Origin: Charina bottae
Lineage: Eukaryota; Chordata; Lepidosauria; Squamata; Charinaidae
Reading direction: 5' to 3'
Assembly: GCA_023362775.1 (NCBI GenBank)
Contig: JALMGJ010000025.1
Location: forward strand, 8,967,501-9,031,500
Length of the DNA stretch: 64,000 nucleotides
This document shows positions 11,795 to 23,505 of this stretch, in pieces. A program made the translations under genes and the position numbers. Numbering within the stretch: the first letter of the stretch is position 1; each line of letters begins with the position of its first letter. The notes under the pieces were generated by a model. It was not told the origin of the DNA and made no database searches. It worked only from the letters and a program-made list of their open reading frames with translations.

Positions 11795-11880
11795 CAGTGT
11801 TTCTCAGCCTCAGGGACTTTAAGATGTGTAGACTTCAACTCCCAGAATTCCCCAGCCAGTTACCACAAAATAGTGGGAGA
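11795..11880. mobile_element. hAT MITE left-end fragment
   Basis: Begins CAGTGTTTCTCAGCC and continues with GACTTCAACTCCCAGAATTC, the well-known left end of a reptile/bird hAT MITE family. The right end was not found, so the copy is truncated or decayed. Confidence 0.6.
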
Positions 11881-12284
11881 TCAACCCTGCCACATTTTGC
11901 AGTTGGTTGGCAAAATTTCAGTAAGGTGTGTGGAGCTGCATGTGGTCATGGGATAAAGTTATTGATACCTGTCATGTAGCACTATCTATTTGCTAGGGTG
12001 ATACATTATTCAGCATTTTAATAATAATAATGGCATCTCTTTCTAATATCACCCCTATTTGCTATGGAATATAAAAATTCATCTGTTTGGAATTGAATGT
12101 GGGACAAGCTAGGAAGGTGCACATTTGAGTTAAAGTAGAATCTGTTTAAACTCATCATTACATGCCTAAGCTTAATTGAAGACTGAAGGAATAGAAAAGG
12201 ATTTTTCTCCAAGGCATCTAATAATCTGAGATCTTCTAAAAGAAACACTTCTCTTTCTCTCTCTCTGCTTTGCAAATGGTGTCT
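11881..12284. other. Anonymous region
   Basis: No feature recognised. Confidence 0.4.
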
Positions 12285-13035
12285 GCAACATTTTTATTAA
12301 TGACTTGAAGAGGCGAAGTGAATGGAATACTTATCAAAATTGCAGATCACCCCAAATAGGGTAGGATAGCTAATACTTTAGAAGACAAAAATAACATTCA
12401 AAATCATTTTAATAGATTGAAAAAAATCTGTTATCAGATGTGAAAGCAGCGGATGGAGGAGAGTTCGTCTAGCAATAGTACTTAAAAACATCTTGGAATA
12501 GTAATTGATTGCAAACTGAACATGGTTTGGTTGTGGATGCAAAAAGGCAAATGCATTTGTTAGCTTTGTCAGAAGAGGTATAGCATCCAACTCAAGGGAA
12601 GTAATACTTTCCCTTTATTCTGCATTGGACAGCCCACCCCACCCCGCTTCAAGCATTGGGTCTAGTTCTGGACACACCACTAAGAAGAATTTAGAGAAAC
12701 TGGAGCAGTGTATATCACTTTTTAAATACTTGAAAGGATGTCACCAAGGCAGCCAAGACCTGTCCTCTCTCATTTCAAAGAGCAGTATATAGAATAATGG
12801 ATTTAAGTTACAGGAAGACAGATCCCCTTTGAATGTTAGGGAAAGCTTTTTAACAGGAAGAGCAATTGGATCCAAAAGTGGATCCAATCCAGTGGTGGCT
12901 CCCTTTCACCAGATATATTCAAGCAGAGGATAGACTGCCATCTGCCCAGGATGCTTCTAATTGGATTCCTGAACTGAGTAGAGGGTTGAACTCAGACTAA
13001 ATGGCCCTTCCAAATCTAAAAAATTATATTCCAAG
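12285..13035 (+). pseudogene. CR1 LINE remnant (C-terminal RT and 3' end)
   Basis: Degenerate but colinear with the CR1 LINE 3' half. Landmarks in order: TTATTAATGACTTGAAGAGG (an IND.. motif), GCAGATCACCCCAAATAGGG, AAAAAGGCAAATGCATTTG, TAGCATCCAACTCAAGGGAA, TTTAGAGAAACTGGAGCAG, TACTTGAAAGGATGTCACC, ATGGATTTAAGTTACAGGAA and TTGAACTCAGACTAAATGGC, closing with the CR1-type 3' end near 13030. No frame stays open for long. CR1 is the ancestral amniote LINE, so this is probably old. It directly abuts the 3' end of an RTE in the opposite orientation. Confidence 0.85.
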
Positions 13036-14040
13036 ATTGATTGACTGGTTGATTATGTACCACCAAGGCAGTGTTGATTCTGAGTAACCACATAAATAGA
13101 TTTTCTCCATGATGATTTATCCCTAACCTGATCTTAGGTCTTCCAAAAGTGCACCCATCATCACTCTAACTGAGTCCAGCCACCTTGCTGCTGGTTGTCC
13201 TCTTCTTCTCTTTCTCTCCACCATTCCCAGCATTACAGCCTTCTCCAGAGAGCTGGGTCTTTGCATAATGGGACTGAAGTAGGATAATTTAAGCCTGGTC
13301 ATTTGTGCCTTGAGTGAGAACTCCGGGGTGATTTGTTTGATGATCCATGTGTTTGGTTCTTTGGCCATCCATGGTATTCTCAGGAATCTTTTCCAACATC
13401 ATAGTTAAAAAAATGTCAATACTTTTCCTATCCTGTTTCTTCAAATTCCAACCTTTGCTTCTATAGAGTATCACAGGGAATGCCATTGTTTGTACTATTC
13501 TGATCTTTGTAGGTATAGACACATCACAGCATGTGGATATCTTTTCCAAGGCCTTCGTGGCTGCTCTACCAAGTGCTTTCTTGACTACCTGTTCCTTTAC
13601 TGTTGATCCTAAAAGGCGCTATCCAGCACTTCAATATCTTCACTGTCAGTTCTAAGCCTGGTTGTTTTACCTGTTGTCATTAGTTTAGTTTTCTGTATAT
13701 TTAATTTTAGTTCCATTTTTTCACTGTATTCCTTGACTTTTATTACTAGCGTCTGCAGGTCCTTTGCATTTTCAACTATCAGGGTATTGTCATCAGCATA
13801 GCACACATTATTGATGTTTCTTCCTCCAGTTTTAAAACCATGTTCATCTTCTTCCAATCCAGCTTCCCTTAATATGTATTCAGCATATAAATTGAATAAA
13901 TAAGGGCAGAGCATACAGCCTTGTTGCACTCCTTTGCCATCCTGGCGAAAGTCTGTTTCACCATGTCCTGTCCTGGCTGTAGCTTCCTGACCTGTATATA
14001 AGTTTCTCATGAGGACAATGAGATGTTCTGGGATATTCCA
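13036..14040 (-). pseudogene. Broken RTE-clade LINE reverse transcriptase
   Basis: Minus-strand frames carry RT motifs: a 133-codon piece (13609-14010) contains GVQQGCMLCPYLFNLYAEYI followed by a YADD catalytic box (NNVCYADDNTLIVE); two downstream pieces in other frames (13289-13549 and 13123-13368) encode the thumb/C-terminal region (IRIVQTMAFPVILY; SSLEKAVMLGMVERKRRRGQ). The endonuclease and the N-terminal RT fingers are absent, and the pieces are separated by frameshifts and a gap near 13550-13610. It is related to BovB but clearly a different subfamily, shared with the fragment at 8325-8528. Not functional. Confidence 0.85.
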
Positions 14041-16087
14041 AGATTAGAACTGCTTTTTTAAAACATTTCCTCGAGAAATAAGTTTATTTTTAAAAATCTG
14101 CAATTGATTTGAAGAAATTCATTAAAACACAAGATTGAAAAGATTTGGTATTAGAGCTCTCATCATGAAACTGTTATATGAATTAATTGGCAGTGAAGAA
14201 CAGCTGTTTGTATATAAAATAGACATGATTGATTCTGAAATACTAAGTCCTCTTGACTTGATAGCTTAAATATTGTTGAGAACAACTGTTTTAAACTGAA
14301 AAATGACCTTAAATTCCTATTTATTTTCATATCCTGTGACCATAGCTTCTCTATAAAAGAATCTGCTTTCTACACACTCACACCACACACATAGACCAGA
14401 TTACAGATACTGTTATCACAGCGGAAGGTCACTTGCAGTCTGTTCTTTGGCCAAAATGATGCTTAAAAATCAATAGCAATTCCTAAATACTTCCACACCC
14501 TACTTTGCTCAGTGGATAAACAGGGCCTCGTTTGAAGCAAAGCATTTTCCTTCCCCTTCAAAGTCACCTTTAAGAGCCAAAGTACAAACATAAAACTTAT
14601 TTCTCCTATTTAAGAACAGAAGGCAGGTTTTTAAAAAAATTCTTAAATACTGCAGGTGAAATTTGATCCGTCGATAAGAAATATATTGATTCTTGATTAA
14701 ACAAAGCATGTTTGGAACTAATTGGTTACTGAGATGGGAGACCTGCTGAGAACTTAATATTAGGGTGCCTATTGAAGAATACCAAATTATATCTATCACT
14801 GATATATATTTGCCTCTCTTAATATTTGTGAGGACTTTCAGTCTAACAGGGACCTTCAAATTTAGCTCAGTGTTTGGATGAAAAATCTGCATCTGCTCCA
14901 CAACGGTCATCCTGACTGCAAACACTGGACATTTAATTTGGTTGGGAGGGGGACTCAGCTGGGGATTGGCAACACCAACTCTGCCTCTATTTTTGACAGT
15001 TTGTCTTCTCTATTCCCCCATCCCCAGATGGTGATGAAAGCTATATAAAGCAGAGACTGTGCAGGAGGCCAGCGGGAAAAGATGGAACAGCTCTTTTTTT
15101 TTAAAAAAAAATTGGAACTTCCAAAGCATGGTCACCACCACTGAAAAGAGCTTTACCCTTTCTGTTCTCACTATCCTGAATTCACCTTCTGATGAAAGGA
15201 GAAGCTGGCAGATTAATTCCAGGAGCAAAAATGAAAGCACTCTCATCTGGGTCCTGTGATACCCAAAGCGAAATGCTTTGAAGCGTTCTGTTCAATGGAA
15301 GATTTCTTCAAAGGAGTGCTCAGCAGGACTGTTTTGTTAACCCATCAATTCCCTATCTCTAGGATTTTTAGTAGTGACCGCCATGTCTCCTTTGCTCTCT
15401 GCATTGACTGGGCGCAAGCATTTATTTTCAGGTCTTCCGGGAACAAATATGTCAAAGGCAAAACGTGTCATTTGGACAGACAATTTTGAGATCACTCTGC
15501 TGGGCTAAGAAATGCATTTAGCTACCGGAGATTCGTGGAGAGATAGGGTGAGCTAGTAGCTACAGTAATGTGACCTGTGGGTAAATGCTGACATGACACA
15601 AGCAGTAAAATGGCTAGGAACAAAATGACAGAAGAATCTGGGTTGGCAGCCACTTTTGTCTTTAAGTGCAGCCCTCTCTAAAGAGAAAGACATTGGTTGC
15701 TTTCTTTTCTGGCCCCACAAAAATGCATAAAAAAGAGGAGAGTTGCAGATAAGAAAGTAAATAGATCTGTATTCTGACACTGAAGGAAAATTGCATGTCA
15801 GGCAGTATGTAATTACCTCCCTTTCTGTCTGAAGGAAGCACTCTGCATTCTCCAGAATGATTGCACAGGTTTGTCAATGTTCACAAATGAATGCTGCATA
15901 AGGACCATCAATATAAAGAGCATTGTCTCTCACACACCCTCTTCTAACTTTTATCAAGTCACACTTTGTGCAGATCAGCCTCCCTTCCACCTCCATAACT
16001 AAGCCACATGCAAAAGGACAAAATCTCATAACATTTCCAGACAGGATACAGAATAGCACCACAGCACAGAAACCACAGCAGCTTATA
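14041..16087. other. Anonymous region
   Basis: No gene recognised. A TATATAAAG motif at 15041-15049 precedes a 66-codon frame by only a few bases, which is wrong spacing for a promoter-to-start arrangement. 15920-16080 carries open frames on both strands without family resemblance. Confidence 0.4.
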
Positions 16088-16240
16088 AACTCCATTGTCT
16101 CCCAGAGTTTGCTCAAGTTCATGTTCATTGCATCGGTGATGCTATCTAACCATCTCATCTTCTGCCATCCCTTTCTCCTTTTGCCTTCAGTCTTTCCCAG
16201 CATCAGGGTCTTTTCCAGTGAGTCCTCTCTTCTGTGCTTC
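16088..16240 (-). pseudogene. BovB-type LINE C-terminal fragment (third RTE subfamily)
   Basis: Minus-strand reading contains [20 protein letters not shown] and WLDSITDAMNMNLSKL, the pattern of the BovB-family C-terminus best known from ruminants ([13 protein letters not shown]...LDGITDSMDM). This differs from both the young BovB copies and the RTE at 13 kb. Only the C-terminal segment is left. Confidence 0.72.
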
Positions 16241-16410
16241 AAGTTCCAAGATGGGACATTGCACAATGTTGGAAGATTGGAGCCAGCTCTGTGTGGTTGG
16301 CCTGAAACCAATTATTTGGTTCATAGCCCTCTCTGAGAGGCCAGCACAACACATCACAAAAAATATCACAACAGAATAAGAACAGGCACTTTTATATTTA
16401 GTATCTGCTC

Positions 16411-16564
16411 TTCCTTCCTTCCTTCCTTCCTTCCTTCCTTCCTTCCTTCCTTCCTTCCTTCCTTCCTTCCTTCCTTCCTTCCTTCCTTCCTTCCTTCCTT
16501 CCTTCTTCCATCCATCCATCCATCCATCCATCCATCCATCCATCCATCCATCCATCCATCCATC
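16411..16564. repeat. Compound microsatellite (TTCC)n-(CATC)n
   Basis: About 23 TTCC units pass directly into about 14 CATC units. The long reverse-strand frames here (WMDG and EGRK repeats) are translations of the repeat and not genes. Confidence 0.98.
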
Positions 16565-16879
16565 TGCAGTTCAATAATGTTACAATAAGAATATTCCATT
16601 CCTTTTGACAAAATTTGCTCTGCATGTAATCATAAGCATGAAACTTTAGAAGCAGTATATCAATTAAAATGTTGGAAGAAGAGTTAATGAAAGCAAAATA
16701 ATAACAATAAAAGATAACATGGGAGAGTTGAAAAAAAATGTTCTAATGTAATCCATGCCACTTTCAATATGTGTTTGTTCAAAAATGCATTTGCTCAGAA
16801 GGAGGTATTGCTAAACTCCTGCTAAGCTCCATAGAAACTTGTCCTAGTAGTATATTTACAGTTCAGCTTTATACTTTGT
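16565..16879. other. Anonymous region
   Basis: Nothing recognised. Confidence 0.4.
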
Positions 16880-17000
16880 GGGGAGGGAGACCTGTGGCCT
16901 TAGAAATCTTTTTAAACTACAATTCCCAGCAGTCACAGTCAGCAAGTCCAATAATGAAGGATGCTGGGAGCAATAGAGCATATGTGGAGCCAGAGATTCT
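16880..17000. mobile_element. hAT MITE fragment
   Basis: Contains AAACTACAATTCCCAGCAGT and GGATGCTGGGAGC, the internal sequence of the abundant reptile hAT MITE family seen also at 11795, 26375 and 59637. Termini decayed. Confidence 0.5.
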
Positions 17001-17299
17001 CCACTCCAGCTATACAATCAAGTAGATCTAAACAAAGCTTTGACAAAAGATTGATTGAAACAGGCTTTTGAAGCACCTCACAAGAGAAGTGTGCACACCC
17101 ACAAACACACACAGCCTTCTCAGTTGTGGAGCAACTTTGGTATGCCACTTTGGTTTGCTCAATCAAATTACTACAGATATCAATGCAGTACTATGAATTT
17201 TTAAAGGAAAACTTAGTGAAATTAAACAAACCTGTGTTTGATGGGAAGTCCCTGATACTCACATGATAGTACAATTGAAATAGGTGCCTTGTAGAACTG

Positions 17300-17480
17300 C
17301 AAAATTGTAGAATTCTACAATCATAGGATTGGAAGTGATGTTGGAAATTGTCTTGCCCAACACTGCTCAGGGCAGGAAACCTCAGAACAACCGGGACGAA
17401 TGGCTGTCTAACCTTTGTTTGAAAGCTTCCAATGATTGGGCATCCATGACTCAAGGAGGCAGGCTTATCTACTGCTTTAT
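17300..17480 (-). mobile_element. CR1 LINE 3' end
   Basis: Plus strand reads TACAATCATAGGATTGGAAG, GTCTAACCTTTGTTTGAAAG and TTCCAATGATTGGGCATCCA, the reverse complement of the CR1 3' terminal region. Confidence 0.75.
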
Positions 17481-18265
17481 ATCTCTCATACTTCTAGTTT
17501 TCCTTTCAATCTCCTTACGTTGCATCTCTTTTTTTTCTTTAAAGTTCATGCAAGGTGGAAAATTTCAGTCAGTTTTACTGGAATTTGTTTTACATTAACA
17601 ACTGTCACTTTTATGTTTATTTTAATTTTTAACATTTAACAAATAATAATGTTTTATTTTAAAAATAACCATAGCAAAGACGTCTGAAATCCCAAGTGTT
17701 ATAACACTTTTGACTGCTTTAGAAGAAGGGCAATGCTATGCTTTGGATCAAGTGAAACAAAAATTAAGGCAAACAAATGATACTCAAGCATGCAGTTTCA
17801 AAGGTGAATGAAAGTGGATTTCTGGGCCAACACATCAGCAGAGAAGAAACCCAGTCTAGTTCTGTCAGTAACTTTCTTATTATTTGCTGTGCAGGGATTT
17901 TTTTTTAAAAAAAAATTAATTTGTCAATTGTCTTCAATTGATCTGGGTGAAATGTCTTCCTGATTCAGAAGACATGTTTTACATGACAACTGAACCATGG
18001 CAAAGCAAAATGACACTATAAATAAAGTCCCTAGCTAGCTTAGCATAAATACTACAGTATGATAAAATTCCAAGTGAAAAATGCTGGTATTCCTGAAGTG
18101 AGAACCTACTATTCCTGAACTGAGATCATCTTTGATAACTTATTTTCAAGGGAAAAAAAGAATCCAATGTTTTCCTTCCATCAGACCAGTTGATACTTAT
18201 TTCAAATTTTGATTTTAAAATTCATTTAAAAAATGAAAGAAAAGAATGAAAAAAAACTTTAAAAG
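17481..18265. other. Anonymous AT-rich region
   Basis: No feature recognised. Confidence 0.4.
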
Positions 18266-18306
18266 AAGAGAGGAGAGGAGAGGAGAGGAGAGGAGAGGAG
18301 GAGGAA
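18266..18306. repeat. (GGAGA)n pentanucleotide repeat
   Basis: About 7 units of GGAGA, the same motif as at 29923 and (complement) 46625. Confidence 0.95.
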
Positions 18307-19551
18307 TCAGCAAGAGGAGTATCCTTAAGATGCTATTTATCCTGTTCTGACTTATTCAGAAGTGTGTCAGGATGGAAGTCACTAGAAAACATAGGTGTTT
18401 GAAAATTTCACTCTGTTGGCTCCATATGTATTTTAAAAGCCTAGGAAGTCAATCAGTTGAAATGAGAAGTGTTGTCTGTTTGGAAGCCACCATGGCACAT
18501 ACCTTAGAGATGTTTAAGAATCATTGCAAGAAAAAAATTGCATAAAACCAGTATCCCAGAAATGGCAAGAACCTCAAGTATACCTCATGGACCTTTCAGA
18601 TTGCTTTGATGTCTTACCTTCATAAAGACCAAAATACTCAGGAAGGTGTGGGGTCATGAACTGAGCCCTCATTATTTACCACAGTAACAGTGAGGAAAAC
18701 AGTTTCAAACATGGATCCTGTTCTCCATTTTTCAGAGTTGCTAGTACTCAGTGTAACAAAACGTCTGTTCATAACAATATTTCAGTTCAGTGTTTTACCA
18801 ACAATTCCAATTAGGTGAACCTCAAGGATTCAATATGGTACATATGTATACTCTTCCAGCCTTACTACAGTACACTATAGAATAGACTGTCATTAAGCAA
18901 GGTGGGAGTCAGGGATCATCAATAGATGCACTGGAATTTTAAATGTTCTTGTCACTAATACCCTTCTTGCCTCGCAGAATACTCAACATTTTTCACCCTC
19001 ATCATTGATGTATGAGATGGAATCAAAACTGGATAATTTACCAATTTACCAATGCTCGCTTGTCACTGGCCATTCATGTCCCATACTTGGTTTGACTCTG
19101 CCTTTTACCATGAGACATATACAGGAAGACGCAGGTTGTTATGTGTTTGCTTCAGAGGGAGCCGCATGCTGTCAACCTGACAAAATCAAGTACGGGAAAG
19201 CCAAAGACATTGTAAAAATCATTTACCTTCTGCTTGATACAAAGATATTACAAAGCCAGTTATATACACTTTGACAAGGCATTTAAAAGGCTGACCTTGA
19301 CTGCTATCTGGAACAGGTAAGTGATCCATTTATCTTTGATCTACCCAGTGACAAGAACTGAAATACTTAGACCAGTGCTTAGTGTTTCACTGAATACTTT
19401 GCCCCCAGTAGAAGATATCTCTGTGCATTCTAAGATCTTACAGCCCTGGGGGGGGGGGAGAGAAACCCCCCACCCCAATCTGCATATTATGCAAAATGTA
19501 GGCTCTGCACTTGGCAGGCCTATCTCAAGTTGTTCTGCTCAGGTCTGTCAG
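18307..19551. other. Anonymous region
   Basis: No gene recognised; the 89-codon frame at 19005-19274 has no family resemblance. Confidence 0.4.
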
Positions 19552-20120
19552 ATGTAGGGCAACCTAATAGCACCTGATTCTGTTGTGAGATTTTTATTCT
19601 CAGTCCAAATGCACTCTCATCTGAGGATCAGGACCTTTCCACCATACACAGGCTTACATCTGGTCTTTCTCTGTCAGCCAGGCCTCCTTTTAGCATCCGT
19701 GTTACTGGAAGCATTGGAATGTGTAATTAAGAGGTAATTAGACGTTTTCCTTCTGAAGTGATTATCTTGCCTAGCTAATCTCCTTATCCGCCCTCTGCAC
19801 CTAAGGCAGTACTACAGCTATTTTACTTTGAATTTCATTTGATGAGATAGTCTGGTTTAAAGCTCCAATTGTCAAGAACTCCTATTGCCAGTTTATACAA
19901 AAATCTCATTGGTGGTGCTCTTCTGAGGCTTTTCTCCAAGCCTGCCAGATACAGAAGAGATTCGCCCCAGCTGGATGTTCCCTCTGACTATTATATTCAA
20001 CTTGCCTTGCTTTTGGTTTTCCAGTTAGAATCCTGTAAGTTTCACAAATAAAGTTGTTATTGTGTTGAACCCTGAGTGGGGGTGAAGTTCTCTGATTGTT
20101 AGTTCATACCAGGAAGCAGA
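19552..20120 (+). other. Possible decayed LTR or conserved non-coding sequence
   Basis: Begins TGTAGGGCAACC and, near the right end, has a polyadenylation signal CAAATAAAG (around 20047) followed by a GT-rich stretch, an arrangement seen in LTRs. A 4-bp CAGA flanks both sides, but the right boundary does not end in CA. The middle holds two TAATTA homeodomain-type sites (19725, 19735). Either reading is weak. Confidence 0.25.
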
Positions 20121-21329
20121 TTTTTTTTAGAAAACAACAATCCTGCAACACTGCCCCCACCCCCATATTTACCTTTATTTTTTCAAAATGATACTTTCCA
20201 TTGGAGGGCTTAAGAGAACTGTATTTAGAGAAGGAGGTGAAATTAATGATGTTTAAAGAAATGTGGAAATATTGTGTGTGTGTGTGTGTAATTAAAAAAA
20301 ATCCTCAGCGGTGATTAGAATGTAACAAGTATTTGAACACACTGGGATCAGCAGGAAGCCTAGCTAACATGCTCTGGGATGTAATAAAAATGAAATTTGT
20401 GATTCTAATGTAAAACCTGGAAGGCAACATGTTACAAAAATTAAGGGGCTGGGAAAGAAGCAATGAGACAGATTTATGTACACAAACATTTCTATACTTT
20501 GGAAAACAAGGCAATATTCTGAAAAATGCCAGTGTAATTAAAGAAAATGTTTAATTGATGCTTAGTTTTCATGGAATCAGCTTCAATACATCTATTCATT
20601 TCTTAGCATTTCAGAAAATTCAAGGGCAGGGAGGAATTCCAGGTTCCCAGGACAGAATATCTGAAGCCATGGGAGGAGTCAGCTGCCCTCCTCTGCTCAC
20701 AAAAGAAGAAAACTGACATCAGTCCCCTTCTTCCGATACTTCCTGTCCTGACCCCTGAGTCCACCTCTTTTTAAGACTAGAATATTGCAAATGGGGGTTT
20801 GTTTAGGAAACCATAATGATGGACCATAAGTTCCCCTAGATCACATGAACTGAAATGGAAGGTTAAAAAAAAAGTCATGGAAGAAGAAGGAAAAAAGATG
20901 TGAATACTGCCAAGGCTATGAAACAAATTCAAATGCCTTTATTTATGGCGATAATTGCTTCTTGATGCTACTTGTATCTGGTATACTGCTCTACTGATAT
21001 ATGTAGGAAAAATGGGGGTGCATAGTGAGCAGAAGGTGTGGGTTTCCCATTGCACAAATGGGAATCCACTGATGTGATCTTGATGTCACTGCACATGACA
21101 AAGATATAGCACCCAGCAATAAGAAAACAACTTCCACACCACTTTAGTGCTTCTTTATGTGCTCTGTAGTATGGCAAGGCTATGTGATGTCCCCCGGGTT
21201 GTATAATGTATACAGGAATAAATATATAAGGAATGTTTGTGGTGACATTAGAGGTGTGACTTAAAAAATACAGCAAGTAAATGAACATGTGTATCTTGGT
21301 AGAATATTTAGTAAAGATGGGAAAATGTC
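20121..21329. other. Anonymous region
   Basis: Includes a short (TG)n at 20274-20290. No gene or repeat family recognised. Confidence 0.4.
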
Positions 21330-21720
21330 AAGATGTGCAAATGCTGGTATAAAGATAAGGGTAGTATATGTAATCTCTTCTGAGGAAGGAATATTTGTTG
21401 AAAAAAGCGAAAATGATTATGTATATGAATATGCTTCTGCCTATTATGTTAGATGGAAGTGAGGAGTAGGACTTTCATGAGAAATATAAAAGTAAATTGA
21501 ATGAAGTGGGAATGGTGTTTTTAAGAAGTGTGTGTGTAAAAACAAGAAGGGATAATGAGTTAAGAGGGAGGGGAAAACTAAGAAAGTCATGGCTGGATGA
21601 AGCTGATGAGATCATCAAACAGAGAAAGGTGATAAGTTTAAAACATGAAAGGCGATGTATGAAATGGCATACGTAGGCGGTGGTGGAAGCAAGGATTATT
21701 TGCAAGGATAAAAAGATATA
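21330..21720 (+). pseudogene. Non-LTR retrotransposon C-terminal remnant
   Basis: One plus-strand frame reads LRSVCVKTRRDN, LRGRGKLRKSWLDEADEII and KHERRCMKWHT. This resembles the post-RT region of LINE ORFs (LRxxCGxTRxDRxRN..., then GRGxPRxSWLDxVDE), with the part in between deleted. Upstream, LDGSE-like sequence near 21450 is out of frame. Clade not assigned. Confidence 0.5.
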
Positions 21721-21887
21721 GTGAGTAGTGCTGGTGTAAACTAGATTTAGCTATATTCTCTTTATTTTTTCTTAACTTATGCCTCTAATTCCTTTCGCTC
21801 GTTACTTCTTATTCCTTTTCTGCATTTTTCAAAATGTTGCATATCCACACGGATTGATGGGTTTGTAAGTACGTGTGCATGCATGTA

Positions 21888-22005
21888 TTTATCAGATTTT
21901 TATCCTACCTTTCCTCCAGGAGCTGAAGGCTGCCTACATGGATATCTCCTTTCATTTTATCCCCTCAACAATCTATGGGGTAGGTTAGGCCAATGTTTCT
22001 CATGG
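21888..22005 (-). repeat. tRNA-derived SINE, tail portion
   Basis: Plus strand reads TTTTTATCCTACCTTTCCTC, CAGGAGCTGAAGGCTGCCTA, CATTTTATCCCCTCAACAA and GGGTAGGTTAGGCC. These are the reverse complement of the 3' body of a common squamate SINE (sense: CTAACCTACC...TTGTTGAGG...GAGCTCC...GGTGGGATA). Confidence 0.7.
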
Positions 22006-22494
22006 CTGGGGGTGGACTTGAGTGGAGGTCTCTAGATTAGTTGGAGGGTTATCAGTTAAAAAAGCCATCCAGTGACAAAAAAACCCACAACTATCTATTT
22101 CTCAAGACTGAATGTAAATAGCAAGCTAACGGGCTAAAATAATTATGGAAGAGATTCAGATATAACAAATGAAAAGAAATGGAAATAATAGGTGCTATCT
22201 TTCCCTCCCTTCCACAAGTTATTTGGTACAATTCACAAATTGGACAGTGGTAATTCTAATAATGACCCCAGGATTAAGAATGGGAAGCATTTTACAGGGA
22301 TTTTGGCACACCATATGGCAGCAGGCACTGGAGCTGGTTGGAGTTACAGATGCAATGTAGCGAGTTACACAGTGGGGAGCTCTAAGCCCCAATCCATATG
22401 GCTCTGGTGTGAATATTACTGAAATCAGAAAGCAACACATTATCAAAATAATATTAACAAAGTGGCTGTCAATCTGTATGGCAAATGGTAGGCA
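22006..22494. other. Anonymous region
   Basis: No feature recognised. Confidence 0.4.
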
Positions 22495-22710
22495 GCCCTT
22501 AGCTAACTCTGAGTGTTCTGAAAAAGTGAATCAGGAGCAGACCTGGTTAGTACCTGGCTGACCACCAACAGGAAATTCCAGGACCAAAAATTAAGACTGG
22601 TAAGTAAAAAAAAATCATCTCAGAAGATGGCAATGGCAAGTCCTTCCATCTTGTTGCCAAGAAATACATGAAGTCACTAGAAGATGAGCTTGACTCATAA
22701 TTCTTGGCTC
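22495..22710 (+). repeat. 5S rRNA-headed SINE (degraded)
   Basis: AGCAGACCTGGTTAGTACCT and GACCACCAACAGGAAATTCC match the 5S-like head of the copy at 7536. The tail CAGAAGATGGCAATGGCAAG...TTGCCAAGAAATACATGAAG has the shared LINE-derived tail motif. Confidence 0.7.
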
Positions 22711-23107
22711 TGCATTGATTTCTATTTGTTTGTTATATGCCTAAGAACATGTTTATTACTTGCTTGCTTGCTTTAATTTTTACAGCATGCAATAGTCAAA
22801 ACTTCCAGGGGAGCTTATAAAATTCACTAAGTTTAAACACTATATATAATAGAAAAGAACATGAAAACATTTAAGAAATTAAAACTAAAGCAAAGCCAAT
22901 AATATCCCCTCGATAGAACCTTAAATAAAGGCATGATAGATCTTGATTTATTTTTTCCATAAAAATTGGTTGAGCTGATACTCTTGTGGGAGTCGTACTG
23001 CATTTTTGTAGGCTTATTGGTAATTTCTAATCTATTTGTCTTATGTACTGTATGATGTACTCCGTCACCTCAGTCCCATACATATTTACTCTAAAGTAAG
23101 TTTCAAA
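22711..23107. other. Anonymous region, possible LINE tail
   Basis: TTGCTTGCTTGCTTTAATTT and GGGAGCTTATAAAATTCAC near 22755-22825 resemble the 3' end of an old LINE/SINE in antisense, but too weakly to name. Confidence 0.3.
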
Positions 23108-23325
23108 AACCAATCTGTGTAATGGTTAAAGGCACTGGGTTAGAAAATGGGAGATGGTGAATTTTAGTCCTGCTTTAGGCATGAAGCCAGCTGGGTGACC
23201 ATGGGCCAGTCACTCTCTTTTAGCCCTAGGAAGAAGGCAAGGGCAAACCACTTCTGAAAAACCTTGCCAAGAAAACTGCATGGATGTGCCCAGGCAATTG
23301 CCAGGAGTTGACTGACCTGAAGGTA
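23108..23325 (+). repeat. tRNA-headed SINE with the shared tail
   Basis: The head reads TGTGTAATGGTTAAAGGCAC, GCTTTAGGCATGAAGCCAGC and TGGGTGACCATGGGCCAGTC, the Sauria-type head. It switches to AGAAGGCAAGGGCAAACCAC, TTGCCAAGAAAACTGCATGG and CCAGGAGTTGACTGACCTGA, then poly(A). The tail is that of the 5S-headed SINEs, not the AATAAAGGTGGGATA tail of the copy at 47472. Confidence 0.8.
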
Positions 23326-23505
23326 CCAAAAAAAAAAAAAAAGAAAAGAAAAAAGAAAGTCATATAGAATCAGTACACTAAGCTAAGATGATGGCACAGA
23401 AGCCAATATTTCAGCATTTTGATTCCTTAACCCAGGGGATGGCAAACTTTTTTTGCCGGGAGCCATTTTGACATGCTCGTGCACATTTTGAAGTGCTCGA
23501 GAGCC

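Noticed and set aside
15041..15259. Promoter and small gene near 15.05 kb
   Set aside because: The TATA-like motif is about 18 bp from the ATG, leaving no room for a start site, and the frame contains a T/A-tract-encoded run.
16187..16625. Frames with WMDG and EGRK repeats
   Set aside because: Pure translations of the (CATC)n and (TTCC)n microsatellites.
19552..20120. Confident LTR call
   Set aside because: The only flanking match is 4 bp and the right boundary lacks CA; kept only as a low-confidence note.
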